Of a stretch of 64,000 bases of DNA, positions 32,843 through 41,480 are shown piece after piece. The notes beneath the pieces were generated by a model. That model had not been told where the DNA came from, searched no databases, and was given only the letters and a program-made list of their open reading frames with translations. Position numbers and translations under genes: made by a program. The DNA comes from an uncultured Lachnospiraceae bacterium (GTDB lineage: Bacteria; Bacillota; Clostridia; Lachnospirales; Lachnospiraceae), in the NCBI GenBank assembly GCA_937920345.1, contig CALGVA010000003.1, positions 1 to 64,000 on the forward strand, written 5' to 3'. The first letter of the stretch is position 1, and the number at the start of each line of letters is the position of its first letter.

Positions 32843-33721
32843 CTAATATCTCCTCTTGTCTTTCAACTCCTGATACAGTATCTTATAATTCTCGTACCGC
32901 ACTGTGCTGATCTTTCCCTCCGTTACGGCTGTCTTGACGCCGCAGGAAGGTTCGCTGATATGTGCGCATCCGCTGAACTTGCAATACGGTTCATACTGCA
33001 CGAACTCCGGATAATACTGTCCCAGTTCTTCCTTCGTGATCTCAGATATATCAAGAGATGTAAATCCGGGCGTATCCACGATATAAGTCTCCTCGCCCAG
33101 AGCTATGATCTCCGAATGTCTTGTCGTATGTTTTCCTCTTGCGATCTTCGCGCTGATCTCGCCCGTCTCCATGTTGGCCCTGGGCGCCAGCTGATTGATC
33201 AGGGAGGATTTCCCCACCCCGCTCGGTCCCGCCACCGTAGTTGTCTTACCGTTTAGCAGTTCCCTGACCCGGTCCACGCCTTCATTCTCCAGCGCACTGA
33301 TAAACAGCACATGGTATCCGCAGGCTTCATAAGCCTGTAAAAGCGCTTCCTTCTCCTGCTCCGACGCGATATCCTGCTTATTAAAACAGATGATCGTCGG
33401 CAGATTCTGCCGTTCCATACGAATAAGAAATCTGTCCAGCAGATTAAAATTGGGATCAGGCTTCACAATGGCAAAAATGATCAGTGCCTGATCCACATTG
33501 GCGACTGCCGGGCGGATCAGTGCGCTTCGTCTGGGGAGTATCCCGCTGATATTGCCAAGCCGCTCACCCTCGTCCAGCACATCCATCATGACGTCGTCAC
33601 CTACTAACGGCTTCACATGATCTTTTCTGAATATACCTTTTGCCTTACATTCATAGGTTCCGCGCCCTTCCACATGGACGTAATAGAATCCTGCGATTCC
33701 TTTGATGATTTTCCCCTGCAT
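32843..33721 (-). CDS. rsgA: Ribosome small-subunit biogenesis GTPase RsgA
   Basis: 292-aa circularly permuted GTPase acting in late 30S maturation. An OB-fold N-terminus is followed by G4 FNKQD, then G1 GPSGVGKSSLIN, G3 DTPGF, and a C-terminal zinc-binding motif CKFSGCAHISEPSC. The permuted order G4-G1-G3 is diagnostic. Last gene of the priA-prkC operon, 10 bp after prkC. In many Firmicutes rpe and thiN follow; here the operon stops at an accessory island. Confidence 0.95.
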   Translation of the reverse strand: MQGKIIKGIAGFYYVHVEGRGTYECKAKGIFRKDHVKPLVGDDVMMDVLDEGERLGNISGILPRRSALIRPAVANVDQALIIFAIVKPDPNFNLLDRFLIRMERQNLPTIICFNKQDIASEQEKEALLQAYEACGYHVLFISALENEGVDRVRELLNGKTTTVAGPSGVGKSSLINQLAPRANMETGEISAKIARGKHTTRHSEIIALGEETYIVDTPGFTSLDISEITKEELGQYYPEFVQYEPYCKFSGCAHISEPSCGVKTAVTEGKISTVRYENYKILYQELKDKRRY

Positions 33722-33731
33722 GAACCTGTTC

Positions 33732-35858
33732 CTATTCCTCTGTAAACTGAATCTCTCTCTTTACCGTCCTCTCTTCGGAGACAGGGTCCGCCGTGATCGT
33801 CTCTCCCGTCTCAGGATCAGTCGTGGTCGTCGCCTCTTTCTCCACTACAAAATGAAAAGTGACCACGCCGCCCGGTGATTTGATTCCCGTGTAATTGACC
33901 GCTACCGGGAAAGAAGATGTCTGCGTGCTCAGGAGCTGTACGCCGTCCGCCGTGGTAACCGTAACGGTAACAGACATGCCGCTCCGGTAATCCGGGTCCT
34001 CCGTCGGTGCGGTAATGCCCTCGGAATACCGGTACGTCACATCGGACGGTCCCGTGCTGATCTTAATGTCAATTGCTGTTCCCTGGTCCACATAAGATCC
34101 GACCGAATAACTCTGATAACATACTTTATCTGTCAGAGAAACGTCCTCATTACTGGTCTGTGTGATCGTTCCCACTTCCAGACCGCTCTCTTTCAGGCTG
34201 ACCGTTGCATCCATTTCCGTCAGCCCGATCACATCGGGCACCCTGACTTTATTCTCCTCCGCGCCCTGGCTTACGCGGATCGTGATGGAAGAACCTTCCG
34301 GCGCTTTCGTGTCCGCTTCGGGCGACTGAGAGATCACATAACCGCTCTCCACAGCGGCGTCATAGCTTTCCGTCACATTGACAACAAATCCTTCTTTCTC
34401 AAGAACCGATGTCGCCTCCGCCTTGGATTTGCCCGTTACGGACGGTACCTCGACCCCGTCGCTTCCCTGTGCGACAGTCATCACTATGACTGTATTTTTA
34501 TTTACCATATTACCCGGTGCCACACTTGTAAGACCATCCTGTGAGGCAGCCCGAAGGACGGTTCCCACGTCGTAGGCATTGTTCTCCTCATACTTGATCT
34601 CAGGCGTCAGTCCAAGCTCCAATAGTCCCCGTTTGGCATCCTCTACATTCATGCCGACGACTTTGATCATTTCCACCTGCTCTATCTCTTCCTGCGCTTC
34701 CTTGTCATCCCCGGAAGTGCCGATTTGAAATACGCCCACGGATTTTCCGACAAGGAAGATCGCAATACAGCCGATCAGAATCGCCGCTACCACCGCAAGG
34801 ATCGTGGTGATTTTCTCCATCTTGGGATCATAATCCTCATCGTCCCAGTCCTCGTCGTCATCCTCCTCTTCTTCCTCGTCCTCCTCATAGAAGCGCTCGC
34901 TGTCCTTCTTCAGCCGCATCGCCTCGTCCATGGAATCTCTTCTGTCAGACTGTCTTTTAATCTGTGCCATATCCCTGTCCGTTATCATCCTGGTGGACGC
35001 TTCCTCATCAGGATCGATCACCTTAACGAAATCCTCATCGGGATTGATCAGCGACTGCTTCAAGTCTGTGATCAGCTCCGCCATGGACTGATATCTTCTG
35101 TCCGGGCTCTTCTGACAGCACTTACACACGATCTGCTCCACGCTGATCGGGATCTCCGGCACATACTCTCTAGGAGACGGCATTTCTTCCTGTATATGCT
35201 TGATCGCGATCGCAACCGTAGTCTCTCCATTGAAAGGAACCCTGCCCGTGAGCATCTCGAACATAGTGATTCCTAAAGAATAAATATCGCTCTTTTCATC
35301 GCTGTAACCGCCTCTTGCCTGTTCCGGCGAAGTATAATGCACAGAACCCATGACGTTTGACGTGATCGTATTGCTGGTCGCCGCCTTGGCAATACCGAAA
35401 TCCGTCACTTTTACCTTGCCCTCTTTAGATATAATGATATTCTGCGGCTTAATATCGCGGTGAATGATATGATTATTATGCGCCGCCTCGATCCCCATGG
35501 ACACCTGGATCGCAATACTGATTGCCTCTTTGACGGACAGTCTCGCCTTCTTCTCGATATATTTCTTCAGCGTTATACCATCCACCAGTTCCATAACGAT
35601 ATAGTGGATGCCGCCTTCTTCCCCGACATCATAGACATTGACGATATTCGGATGCATGAGTCCTGCTGCCGCCTGTGCCTCGATCCTGAACTTGGATACA
35701 AAATTAGCGTTCTCCCCGAATTCCTGCTTCAGCACCTTGACCGCAACGAACCGGTTGAGCTTATGATCTTTTGCTTTATATACATCTGACATACCGCCTG
35801 TGCCGATCTTTTCCAGAATCTCATAGCGGTCGCCTATCATCATTCCTATCTTAATCAT
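33732..35858 (-). CDS. prkC: PASTA-domain serine/threonine protein kinase (PrkC/Stk1)
   Basis: 708 aa. A cytoplasmic Hanks-type kinase (about 10-275) has the glycine loop KIGTGGMSDVYKA, VAVKVLK, catalytic IIHRDIKPQNI, DFGIAKA and the GSVHYTSPEQARGG activation segment. A strongly acidic linker (EEDEEEEEDDDEDWDDE) precedes the single membrane segment at about 345-370. Three extracellular PASTA repeats (about 395-600) and a Thr-rich C-terminal domain follow. PASTA domains bind muropeptide/lipid II, so the kinase couples wall status to growth, division and germination. ATG 35858 overlaps the stp stop by 8 bp. Confidence 0.95.
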   Translation of the reverse strand: MIKIGMMIGDRYEILEKIGTGGMSDVYKAKDHKLNRFVAVKVLKQEFGENANFVSKFRIEAQAAAGLMHPNIVNVYDVGEEGGIHYIVMELVDGITLKKYIEKKARLSVKEAISIAIQVSMGIEAAHNNHIIHRDIKPQNIIISKEGKVKVTDFGIAKAATSNTITSNVMGSVHYTSPEQARGGYSDEKSDIYSLGITMFEMLTGRVPFNGETTVAIAIKHIQEEMPSPREYVPEIPISVEQIVCKCCQKSPDRRYQSMAELITDLKQSLINPDEDFVKVIDPDEEASTRMITDRDMAQIKRQSDRRDSMDEAMRLKKDSERFYEEDEEEEEDDDEDWDDEDYDPKMEKITTILAVVAAILIGCIAIFLVGKSVGVFQIGTSGDDKEAQEEIEQVEMIKVVGMNVEDAKRGLLELGLTPEIKYEENNAYDVGTVLRAASQDGLTSVAPGNMVNKNTVIVMTVAQGSDGVEVPSVTGKSKAEATSVLEKEGFVVNVTESYDAAVESGYVISQSPEADTKAPEGSSITIRVSQGAEENKVRVPDVIGLTEMDATVSLKESGLEVGTITQTSNEDVSLTDKVCYQSYSVGSYVDQGTAIDIKISTGPSDVTYRYSEGITAPTEDPDYRSGMSVTVTVTTADGVQLLSTQTSSFPVAVNYTGIKSPGGVVTFHFVVEKEATTTTDPETGETITADPVSEERTVKREIQFTEE

Positions 35859-36597
35859 GTTTCACCTCGTCTGCTAACGGTTCGATAACGATCACGGAAA
35901 TATTATCTTTACCGCCGTTGTGGTTGGCCGTTCTCACCAATTCTTCCGCTCTGTCCTTAAGACTTCCGTCCCTTGTCAGAATCTGATGTATTGTCTCGTC
36001 ATCCACCATATTTGTCAACCCGTCAGAACAAAGTAAAATCATATCCCCCTGCCGCAGTTCCAGGTTAAAAAAATCCGCCTCTATATAGTCTCTGGCACCG
36101 ATTGCCCTTGTGATGATATTTTTATCCGGATGGTTTCTTGCGGATGCTCTGTCTATACCGCCCATACGCACCATTTCTTCCACCAGTGAATGATCCTGCG
36201 TGATCTGCTCTATCCTGTCGCCTACCACATACAGTCTGCTGTCTCCCACATTGGCGACTTCCAGATATCTTCCCATGCAGGTCGCCACCACCATCGTGGT
36301 CCCCATGCCATTATATGCCGCCTCTTCTCTCGCACGTTCCCGTATGCGCGCATTGGCTTTCTCGATGGCTCTGCCCAGAATCTTTACCGGATTCTTTTCA
36401 AAAGAAGCGCCGATCTCCTCCACAACGGTTTCCACCGCATAGCGGGAAGCATAATCTCCCGCGTTATGTCCGCCCATGCCGTCCGCAACAATAAACACGT
36501 TCGGCAGATTCCCGATGGGAGTCTCTGACAGATAGATAAAATCCTGATTCAATTGTCTTTTCTGTCCGATATCCGTTATCGCATAGGACCTAAGCAC
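35851..36597 (-). CDS. stp: PP2C-family protein phosphatase (PrpC/Stp)
   Basis: 248-aa metal-dependent Ser/Thr phosphatase that reverses PrkC phosphorylation. PPM motifs: VADGMGGHNAGDYAS near the N-terminus, GMGTTMVVA, VGDSRLYV, LLCSDGLTNMVDD and DNISVIVI, providing the conserved metal-binding aspartates. It overlaps prkC, so the pair is translationally coupled. The start follows rlmN by 25 bp. Confidence 0.95.
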   Translation of the reverse strand: MLRSYAITDIGQKRQLNQDFIYLSETPIGNLPNVFIVADGMGGHNAGDYASRYAVETVVEEIGASFEKNPVKILGRAIEKANARIRERAREEAAYNGMGTTMVVATCMGRYLEVANVGDSRLYVVGDRIEQITQDHSLVEEMVRMGGIDRASARNHPDKNIITRAIGARDYIEADFFNLELRQGDMILLCSDGLTNMVDDETIHQILTRDGSLKDRAEELVRTANHNGGKDNISVIVIEPLADEVKHD

Positions 36598-36622
36598 TGT
36601 ATCTTCCTCCGATTACCCTGAT

Positions 36623-37681
36623 TCATTCTTCCGGTTCCGACTCCATATATCTGCGCCGCAGCTGACCGCAGGCGCCGTCGATATCCCGTCCCATTTCCCT
36701 TCTAATAGTAACATTAATTCCATTTTTTTCAAGTTTATTTTTGAACGCATTCACCGCACACCGCTCAGACTGCCTGTAATCACGCTCTTTGATCGGGTTG
36801 ACGGGAATCAGATTGACATGTATGCCGCGTCTGCCGATCAGCCCTGTGAGCTGTCTCGCATCTTCTTCCGTATCGTTGACGCCCCTTACCAGACTGTACT
36901 CAAAAGTAATTCTTCTGCCGGTCTGTGCGAAATAGTAATCGCAGGCTTCCATCAGTTCCCGCAGAGAGTACCGGTCGGCAATAGGCATAAGCTGTCTTCG
37001 TTTTTCATCCGTCGCCGCGTGCAGAGACAAAGCCAGCGTAATCTGCAGCCGCCTGTCGGCAAGCTGCCGCATCTGCGGCACAAGCCCGCAGGTGGACACC
37101 GTAACATTCCTCTGGCTGATGTGCAGTCCGTTTTCATCCGTCAGAAGCATAATGAACCCCAGCAGATTATCATAATTATCCATCGGCTCCCCGCTTCCCA
37201 TGACCACCACATTAGAAACCCGCTCACCGGTATGTCTGGTGATCGCATAGATCTGATCAAGCATCTCCGACGGCAGTAGATTGCGCTCCAGCCCGTCCAG
37301 TGTAGAGGCACAGAAACGACAGCCCATACGGCAGCCCACCTGTGAGGATATACATACGGAATTGCCATGCTGATAGCGCATAAAGACACTTTCCACCGTG
37401 TTGCCGTCCGCCAGTGCAAAAAGGTATTTACGCGTGCCGTCCGCGCTGGATTCCTGCACGCGGCGAATCTCTAACGCCGTATAATCATAACGCCCCCTGC
37501 ACTTGTCTGCCAGAGCCCTGGGTATGTTCGTCATCTCCTCATATCCCGCCGCCTGCTTCTTATGCATCCACTCATACATCTGCTTCGCCCGGAAAGATTT
37601 CTCACCCAGGGATACCATCTCCTCCTGAAGCCGCTCTAACGTGAATGATTTAATATCTCTATTGTACCCTGTTTCCATCAT
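36623..37681 (-). CDS. rlmN: Dual-specificity 23S rRNA/tRNA adenine-C2 methyltransferase RlmN
   Basis: 352-aa radical SAM enzyme methylating A2503 of 23S rRNA and A37 of some tRNAs. The [4Fe-4S] motif is in GCRMGCRFCAS, followed by VVVMGSGEPMDNYDN, and the C-terminal methyl-carrying cysteine region is VTIRREMGRDIDGACGQL. Starts 2 bp after rsmB. Confidence 0.96.
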   Translation of the reverse strand: MMETGYNRDIKSFTLERLQEEMVSLGEKSFRAKQMYEWMHKKQAAGYEEMTNIPRALADKCRGRYDYTALEIRRVQESSADGTRKYLFALADGNTVESVFMRYQHGNSVCISSQVGCRMGCRFCASTLDGLERNLLPSEMLDQIYAITRHTGERVSNVVVMGSGEPMDNYDNLLGFIMLLTDENGLHISQRNVTVSTCGLVPQMRQLADRRLQITLALSLHAATDEKRRQLMPIADRYSLRELMEACDYYFAQTGRRITFEYSLVRGVNDTEEDARQLTGLIGRRGIHVNLIPVNPIKERDYRQSERCAVNAFKNKLEKNGINVTIRREMGRDIDGACGQLRRRYMESEPEE

Positions 37682-37683
37682 AT

Positions 37684-39051
37684 CTATCTCTGTTTCATAT
37701 CTCTTCTTCGCAGCTTCGCCAGGAAGAACCCGTCCGTACTGTGCACACCGGGCAAAAGCTGCATATATCCTCTTTCAGCCTCGCTGCGCAATTCTTCCGG
37801 CATAACCTGGGCCATGCTCACCGTCTCCATGTCATGCGTTTCGCAGATCCACGCCGTCATTTCCTCATTCTCCGCCGGATTCATGGTGCAGGTGCTGTAC
37901 ATCATGATGCCGTCCGGTTTCAGGTACTGCACCACATTGCCGATAATTTCCCTCTGCAAAGCGGTAATCTGTTCCATAGATTCCCTTGTCATTCGGTACT
38001 TGATGTCCTGTTTCCTGCCGATCACACCCAGCCCGGAACAGGGCACATCCGCCAGCAGCACGTCCGCCTGCCCGACTAAAGACGCATCGGTTATGCGGGC
38101 ATCCCGCACCCTGACAGACACATTCTCCATGCCGAGCCGTTCCCTGTTCTCCTCAATCTTACCGGTCTTATATTCTGTCACATCACAGGCAATCACCTGT
38201 CCGGTTCCCATGAGCTTCGCTGCCGCATGCAGCGCTTTGCCACCGGGCGCCGCACAGACGTCTATGACGGTATTCCCCGGTCTGATTCCCGCTGCCTCTA
38301 CCACCAGCATGGAACTGACGTCCTGCACCGCAAAGGCGCCCTCCCGATACCCCGCAAGGCTGCGGACCCCGTCCGTCTTCTGCACCGCCACGGCATAGGA
38401 CAGATACGGATGCTGCCGCACATCGACTCCCGCCTGCCGCCAGGCTGCCATCAGCAGTTCCTGCTCCCGCGGTGTCAATGTCTCCTGCAGTCTCAAACTC
38501 ACCGCCCCCCGCTGTTGAAAGGCTTCCAGTATCTTCTCACACTGCCGGTCACCGTAGACATGTCTGAAATGCCCCACCAGCCACAACGGCATAGAATAGC
38601 AAACCGACAGATACGCCTCATATGCCGTATGCCGATCCGGATATCTGATCTGCGCTTTCCCCCTTGCAACCGCGCGCAGCACGCCGTTGACGTACCCCTG
38701 CAATGAGTGAAAGCCCCGCTTCTTCGCCAGCTTTACCGCCTCGTTGCATACCGCTGCGTCAGGAATATGTTCCATAAAAAGAAGCTGATACACACTAAAC
38801 CGCATCAGTTCTCTGATCAGCGGCTTCATCTTCTTCACCGGCACCTTGGAGAACTGGTCAAGCACATAATCAATCTGTATCCTGCGCTCGATCGTCCCCT
38901 CACTCACCCGCTTGATGAAAGCCTTCTCCCTACCGTCCAGATAATCATATTTCTCCAGAACCGCCGCGATCAGAATATTGCTGTATTCCGTTTCCTTAGC
39001 CAGTTCCAGCAAAATATCCAGAACCACTTCCCGTCCGTTAATCTCCGCCAT
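37684..39051 (-). CDS. rsmB: 16S rRNA (cytosine-967-C5)-methyltransferase RsmB
   Basis: 455 aa. An N-terminal NusB-like RNA-binding domain (about 1-140) is followed by a RsmB/NOP2 methyltransferase with the SAM motif DVCAAPGGKALHAA, motif IV LADVPCSGLGVIGRK and motif VI MMYSTCTMNPAENEEM, which provide the two cysteines. Part of the conserved priA-def-fmt-rsmB-rlmN operon. Confidence 0.95.
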   Translation of the reverse strand: MAEINGREVVLDILLELAKETEYSNILIAAVLEKYDYLDGREKAFIKRVSEGTIERRIQIDYVLDQFSKVPVKKMKPLIRELMRFSVYQLLFMEHIPDAAVCNEAVKLAKKRGFHSLQGYVNGVLRAVARGKAQIRYPDRHTAYEAYLSVCYSMPLWLVGHFRHVYGDRQCEKILEAFQQRGAVSLRLQETLTPREQELLMAAWRQAGVDVRQHPYLSYAVAVQKTDGVRSLAGYREGAFAVQDVSSMLVVEAAGIRPGNTVIDVCAAPGGKALHAAAKLMGTGQVIACDVTEYKTGKIEENRERLGMENVSVRVRDARITDASLVGQADVLLADVPCSGLGVIGRKQDIKYRMTRESMEQITALQREIIGNVVQYLKPDGIMMYSTCTMNPAENEEMTAWICETHDMETVSMAQVMPEELRSEAERGYMQLLPGVHSTDGFFLAKLRRRDMKQR

Positions 39052-39133
39052 ATCACGGTTCCTCTCTGTCCCTAAACTGTTCTCAAACTATGGGAAGAAT
39101 GCTGCCTTAGAGTTGGTTAATGTTTTTTTCACG

Positions 39134-39850
39134 CTAATCCCTGTCCCTACTGCTGTTCCCGAACAGCAGAATCAGCCTGAGAAGCTGTAAGATGGCGGAT
39201 GCCGCTGCCGCCACATAGGTGAGCGCCGCCGCCGACAACACTTTGCGGCACCCTCTCGTCTCGTCCTGCTCCAGCATCCCGTAATCTCCCAGCATCGCCA
39301 GTGCTCTGCCGGAAGCGTTAAACTCCACGGGCAGCGTTACCACCTGGAAAAGCACGGCCAGTGCAAACACCCAGATACCGATCTGAATCAGCATCTGGTT
39401 CATTCCCAGTATGGCGCCGAGTATAATCAGCGGTATGCCCGCCCATGAGCCGATATTGGCTGCCGGAACAAGCGCAGTTCTGATGGTCAGCGGCGCATAT
39501 CCCTTATCATGCTGTACCGCATGTCCGCACTCATGAGCCGCCACGCCGATCGCCGCAATCGAGTCGGAACCGTACACGGAATCCGAGAGACGCAGCACCT
39601 TGTGCGCAGGATCATAGTGATCCGTCAGTTCTCCCCGAACATGCTCTATCCTCACGTCATTAATCCCGGACATCTGCAGGATGCGCTGCGCCGCCTGCGC
39701 GCCCGTCAGTCCGCTTCTGCTTCTTACCCGCGCATATTTCCTGTAGGTGGAGTTAACGCGCATCTGCGCCCAGATACACAACACGGCCCCGATCAGCACC
39801 AGAAAATATGTGGGGTCAAAATAAAAACCGTAATATCCGTAATGTCCCAT
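39134..39850 (-). CDS. YugP-type neutral zinc metallopeptidase (membrane)
   Basis: 238 aa. Membrane segments at the N-terminus (FLVLIGAVLCIWAQM) and C-terminal half flank the zinc-binding AAHECGHAVQHDKGYAPLTIR (HExxH). Family members sit in this operon position between fmt and rsmB in Firmicutes; the substrate is unknown. I chose ATG 39850 because GGAG lies 6-7 nt upstream and the protein begins MGHYGYYG. The open frame extends to 39979 without a good site. Confidence 0.88.
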   Translation of the reverse strand: MGHYGYYGFYFDPTYFLVLIGAVLCIWAQMRVNSTYRKYARVRSRSGLTGAQAAQRILQMSGINDVRIEHVRGELTDHYDPAHKVLRLSDSVYGSDSIAAIGVAAHECGHAVQHDKGYAPLTIRTALVPAANIGSWAGIPLIILGAILGMNQMLIQIGIWVFALAVLFQVVTLPVEFNASGRALAMLGDYGMLEQDETRGCRKVLSAAALTYVAAAASAILQLLRLILLFGNSSRDRD

Positions 39851-39997
39851 CGCAATCTCCATTCCGGAGCGTTTACGTGACAACGGACATGTCTTTGCGA
39901 ATACAAAGCCGCAAATTTCATATCTGCGTCTGCCGTCAGACAAATCTGTGACGCTCCGGCACAAATTTGTACATATCATGCCTTTCTTTCGGGCATT

Positions 39998-40963
39998 CTA
40001 CATTCCAAGTTTCTCTCCCGCTTTTACAGGATATCCCAGCAGGAAATCCTTAACCTCCATGCGTTTCTTCCCTTCCGGCTGCACCGCGCTGATCTTCAGT
40101 ATACCCTCACCGGTCTGCACATAGAATGCATCTTTCTCCACGGCAGTCACCGTGCCGGGCTGCGCGTCCTGCAGCTGCACCGTCACATTCCTCTCCGGCA
40201 GTTCCTTGTCAGTCACCGGCTCTTCCTTCCATATCTTAAGGTTTTTGCCCCTGAAAACAGTGGACGCGCCCGGCCATGAGATGAGACCGCGGATCAGGCA
40301 GTCCAGTTTTACCGCACTCTGCTGCCAGTCGATGCTGCCCATTGATTTGTGCAGCATCTTCGCATAACATGACTCGTCGTCGTTCTGTTTTACAGGCTTG
40401 ATCTCCCCGCTTTCAATCTTCGGCAGCGCTTCCACGATCAGTCTCGCACCCGCCTGCGCCAGTTTATCATGCAGACTGTCGCCGGTCTCATGCGGGTCAA
40501 TGGCAATCTCTGTCTTCATCCACATATCGCCGGTATCTATTCCTTTATCCATCTGCATGATCGTGACGCCGGTCTTCTTCTCCCCGTTTATCACCGCCCA
40601 CTGGATCGGTCCTGCCCCCCTGTATTTAGGCAGAAGGGAGGCATGAATATTCACGCAGCCATAGCGGGGCATATGCAGGATCTCCTCCGACAGAATCTGT
40701 CCGAATGCCGCCACGATGAAGACGTCCGCGCCATAGCCCCTGAGCACTTCCACCGCCTCCGCTTCCTTGATCTTAACCGGCTGAAATACCGGGATGCCAT
40801 GCGACACCGCGCACATTTTGACCGGTGTCATCTGAACCTCTTTGCCCCGGCCTTTCGGTTTATCCGGCTGCGTCACCACCGCCAGGATCTGATGTCCTGC
40901 TTCTATAAGCGCCTCCAAAGCGCCCACGGCAAAATCAGGAGTTCCCATAAATACAATTTTCAT
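39998..40963 (-). CDS. fmt: Methionyl-tRNA formyltransferase
   Basis: 321 aa. Formylates initiator Met-tRNA using 10-formyl-THF. N-terminal VFMGTPDFAVGALEALI, folate-binding/catalytic NIHASLLPKYRGAGPIQWA, and the loop GVTIMQMDKGIDTGDM, followed by the smaller OB-fold C-terminal domain. Starts 7 bp after def. Confidence 0.96.
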   Translation of the reverse strand: MKIVFMGTPDFAVGALEALIEAGHQILAVVTQPDKPKGRGKEVQMTPVKMCAVSHGIPVFQPVKIKEAEAVEVLRGYGADVFIVAAFGQILSEEILHMPRYGCVNIHASLLPKYRGAGPIQWAVINGEKKTGVTIMQMDKGIDTGDMWMKTEIAIDPHETGDSLHDKLAQAGARLIVEALPKIESGEIKPVKQNDDESCYAKMLHKSMGSIDWQQSAVKLDCLIRGLISWPGASTVFRGKNLKIWKEEPVTDKELPERNVTVQLQDAQPGTVTAVEKDAFYVQTGEGILKISAVQPEGKKRMEVKDFLLGYPVKAGEKLGM

Positions 40964-40970
40964 GCAGGTC

Positions 40971-41456
40971 TCACTCCTCCTCTTCTTCCATCAGTTCCGT
41001 CGTATCTACAAGCGGTCCTTCTACTCTCTCCACGTACAGCTGTCCGTCCAGATGATCCAGCTCATGACAGATCGCTCTGGCCAGCAGTTCCGTTCCCTCC
41101 AGTTCAAATGCATTCATATTCTCATCATAGGCCATGACTTTAGCATAGTTCGGCCGGGTCACCTTACCGCTCTTGCCGGGAACGCTTAAGCATCCCTCAT
41201 AGCCTTCCTGCTCTCCGCTCGTTTCCATCAGCTTCGGATTGATGAGCAGAATCGGGTCCTCTCCGGTGACATCGATCACCACGATTCTCTTCAGTATCCC
41301 CACCTGCGGTGCGGCAAGCCCTACACCGTCCGCCTCGTACAGCGTCTCAAACATATCGTCTATCAGTTCCTGCACTCTCGGGGTTATTTCCGTCACTTCC
41401 TTACATTTCTTCGTCAATACCGGATCTCCGATTTCTCTGATCTTTCTGATTGCCAT
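40971..41456 (-). CDS. def: Peptide deformylase
   Basis: 161-aa metalloenzyme removing N-formyl groups from nascent proteins. All three motifs are present: GVGLAAPQVG, EGCLSVPG (metal Cys) and CHELDHLDG (HExxH). It has a short Glu-rich C-terminus. Lies between priA and fmt, and acts in the same pathway as fmt. Confidence 0.96.
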   Translation of the reverse strand: MAIRKIREIGDPVLTKKCKEVTEITPRVQELIDDMFETLYEADGVGLAAPQVGILKRIVVIDVTGEDPILLINPKLMETSGEQEGYEGCLSVPGKSGKVTRPNYAKVMAYDENMNAFELEGTELLARAICHELDHLDGQLYVERVEGPLVDTTELMEEEEE

Positions 41457-41480
41457 ACTTTCCTCTCTCCTTCTTCCTTG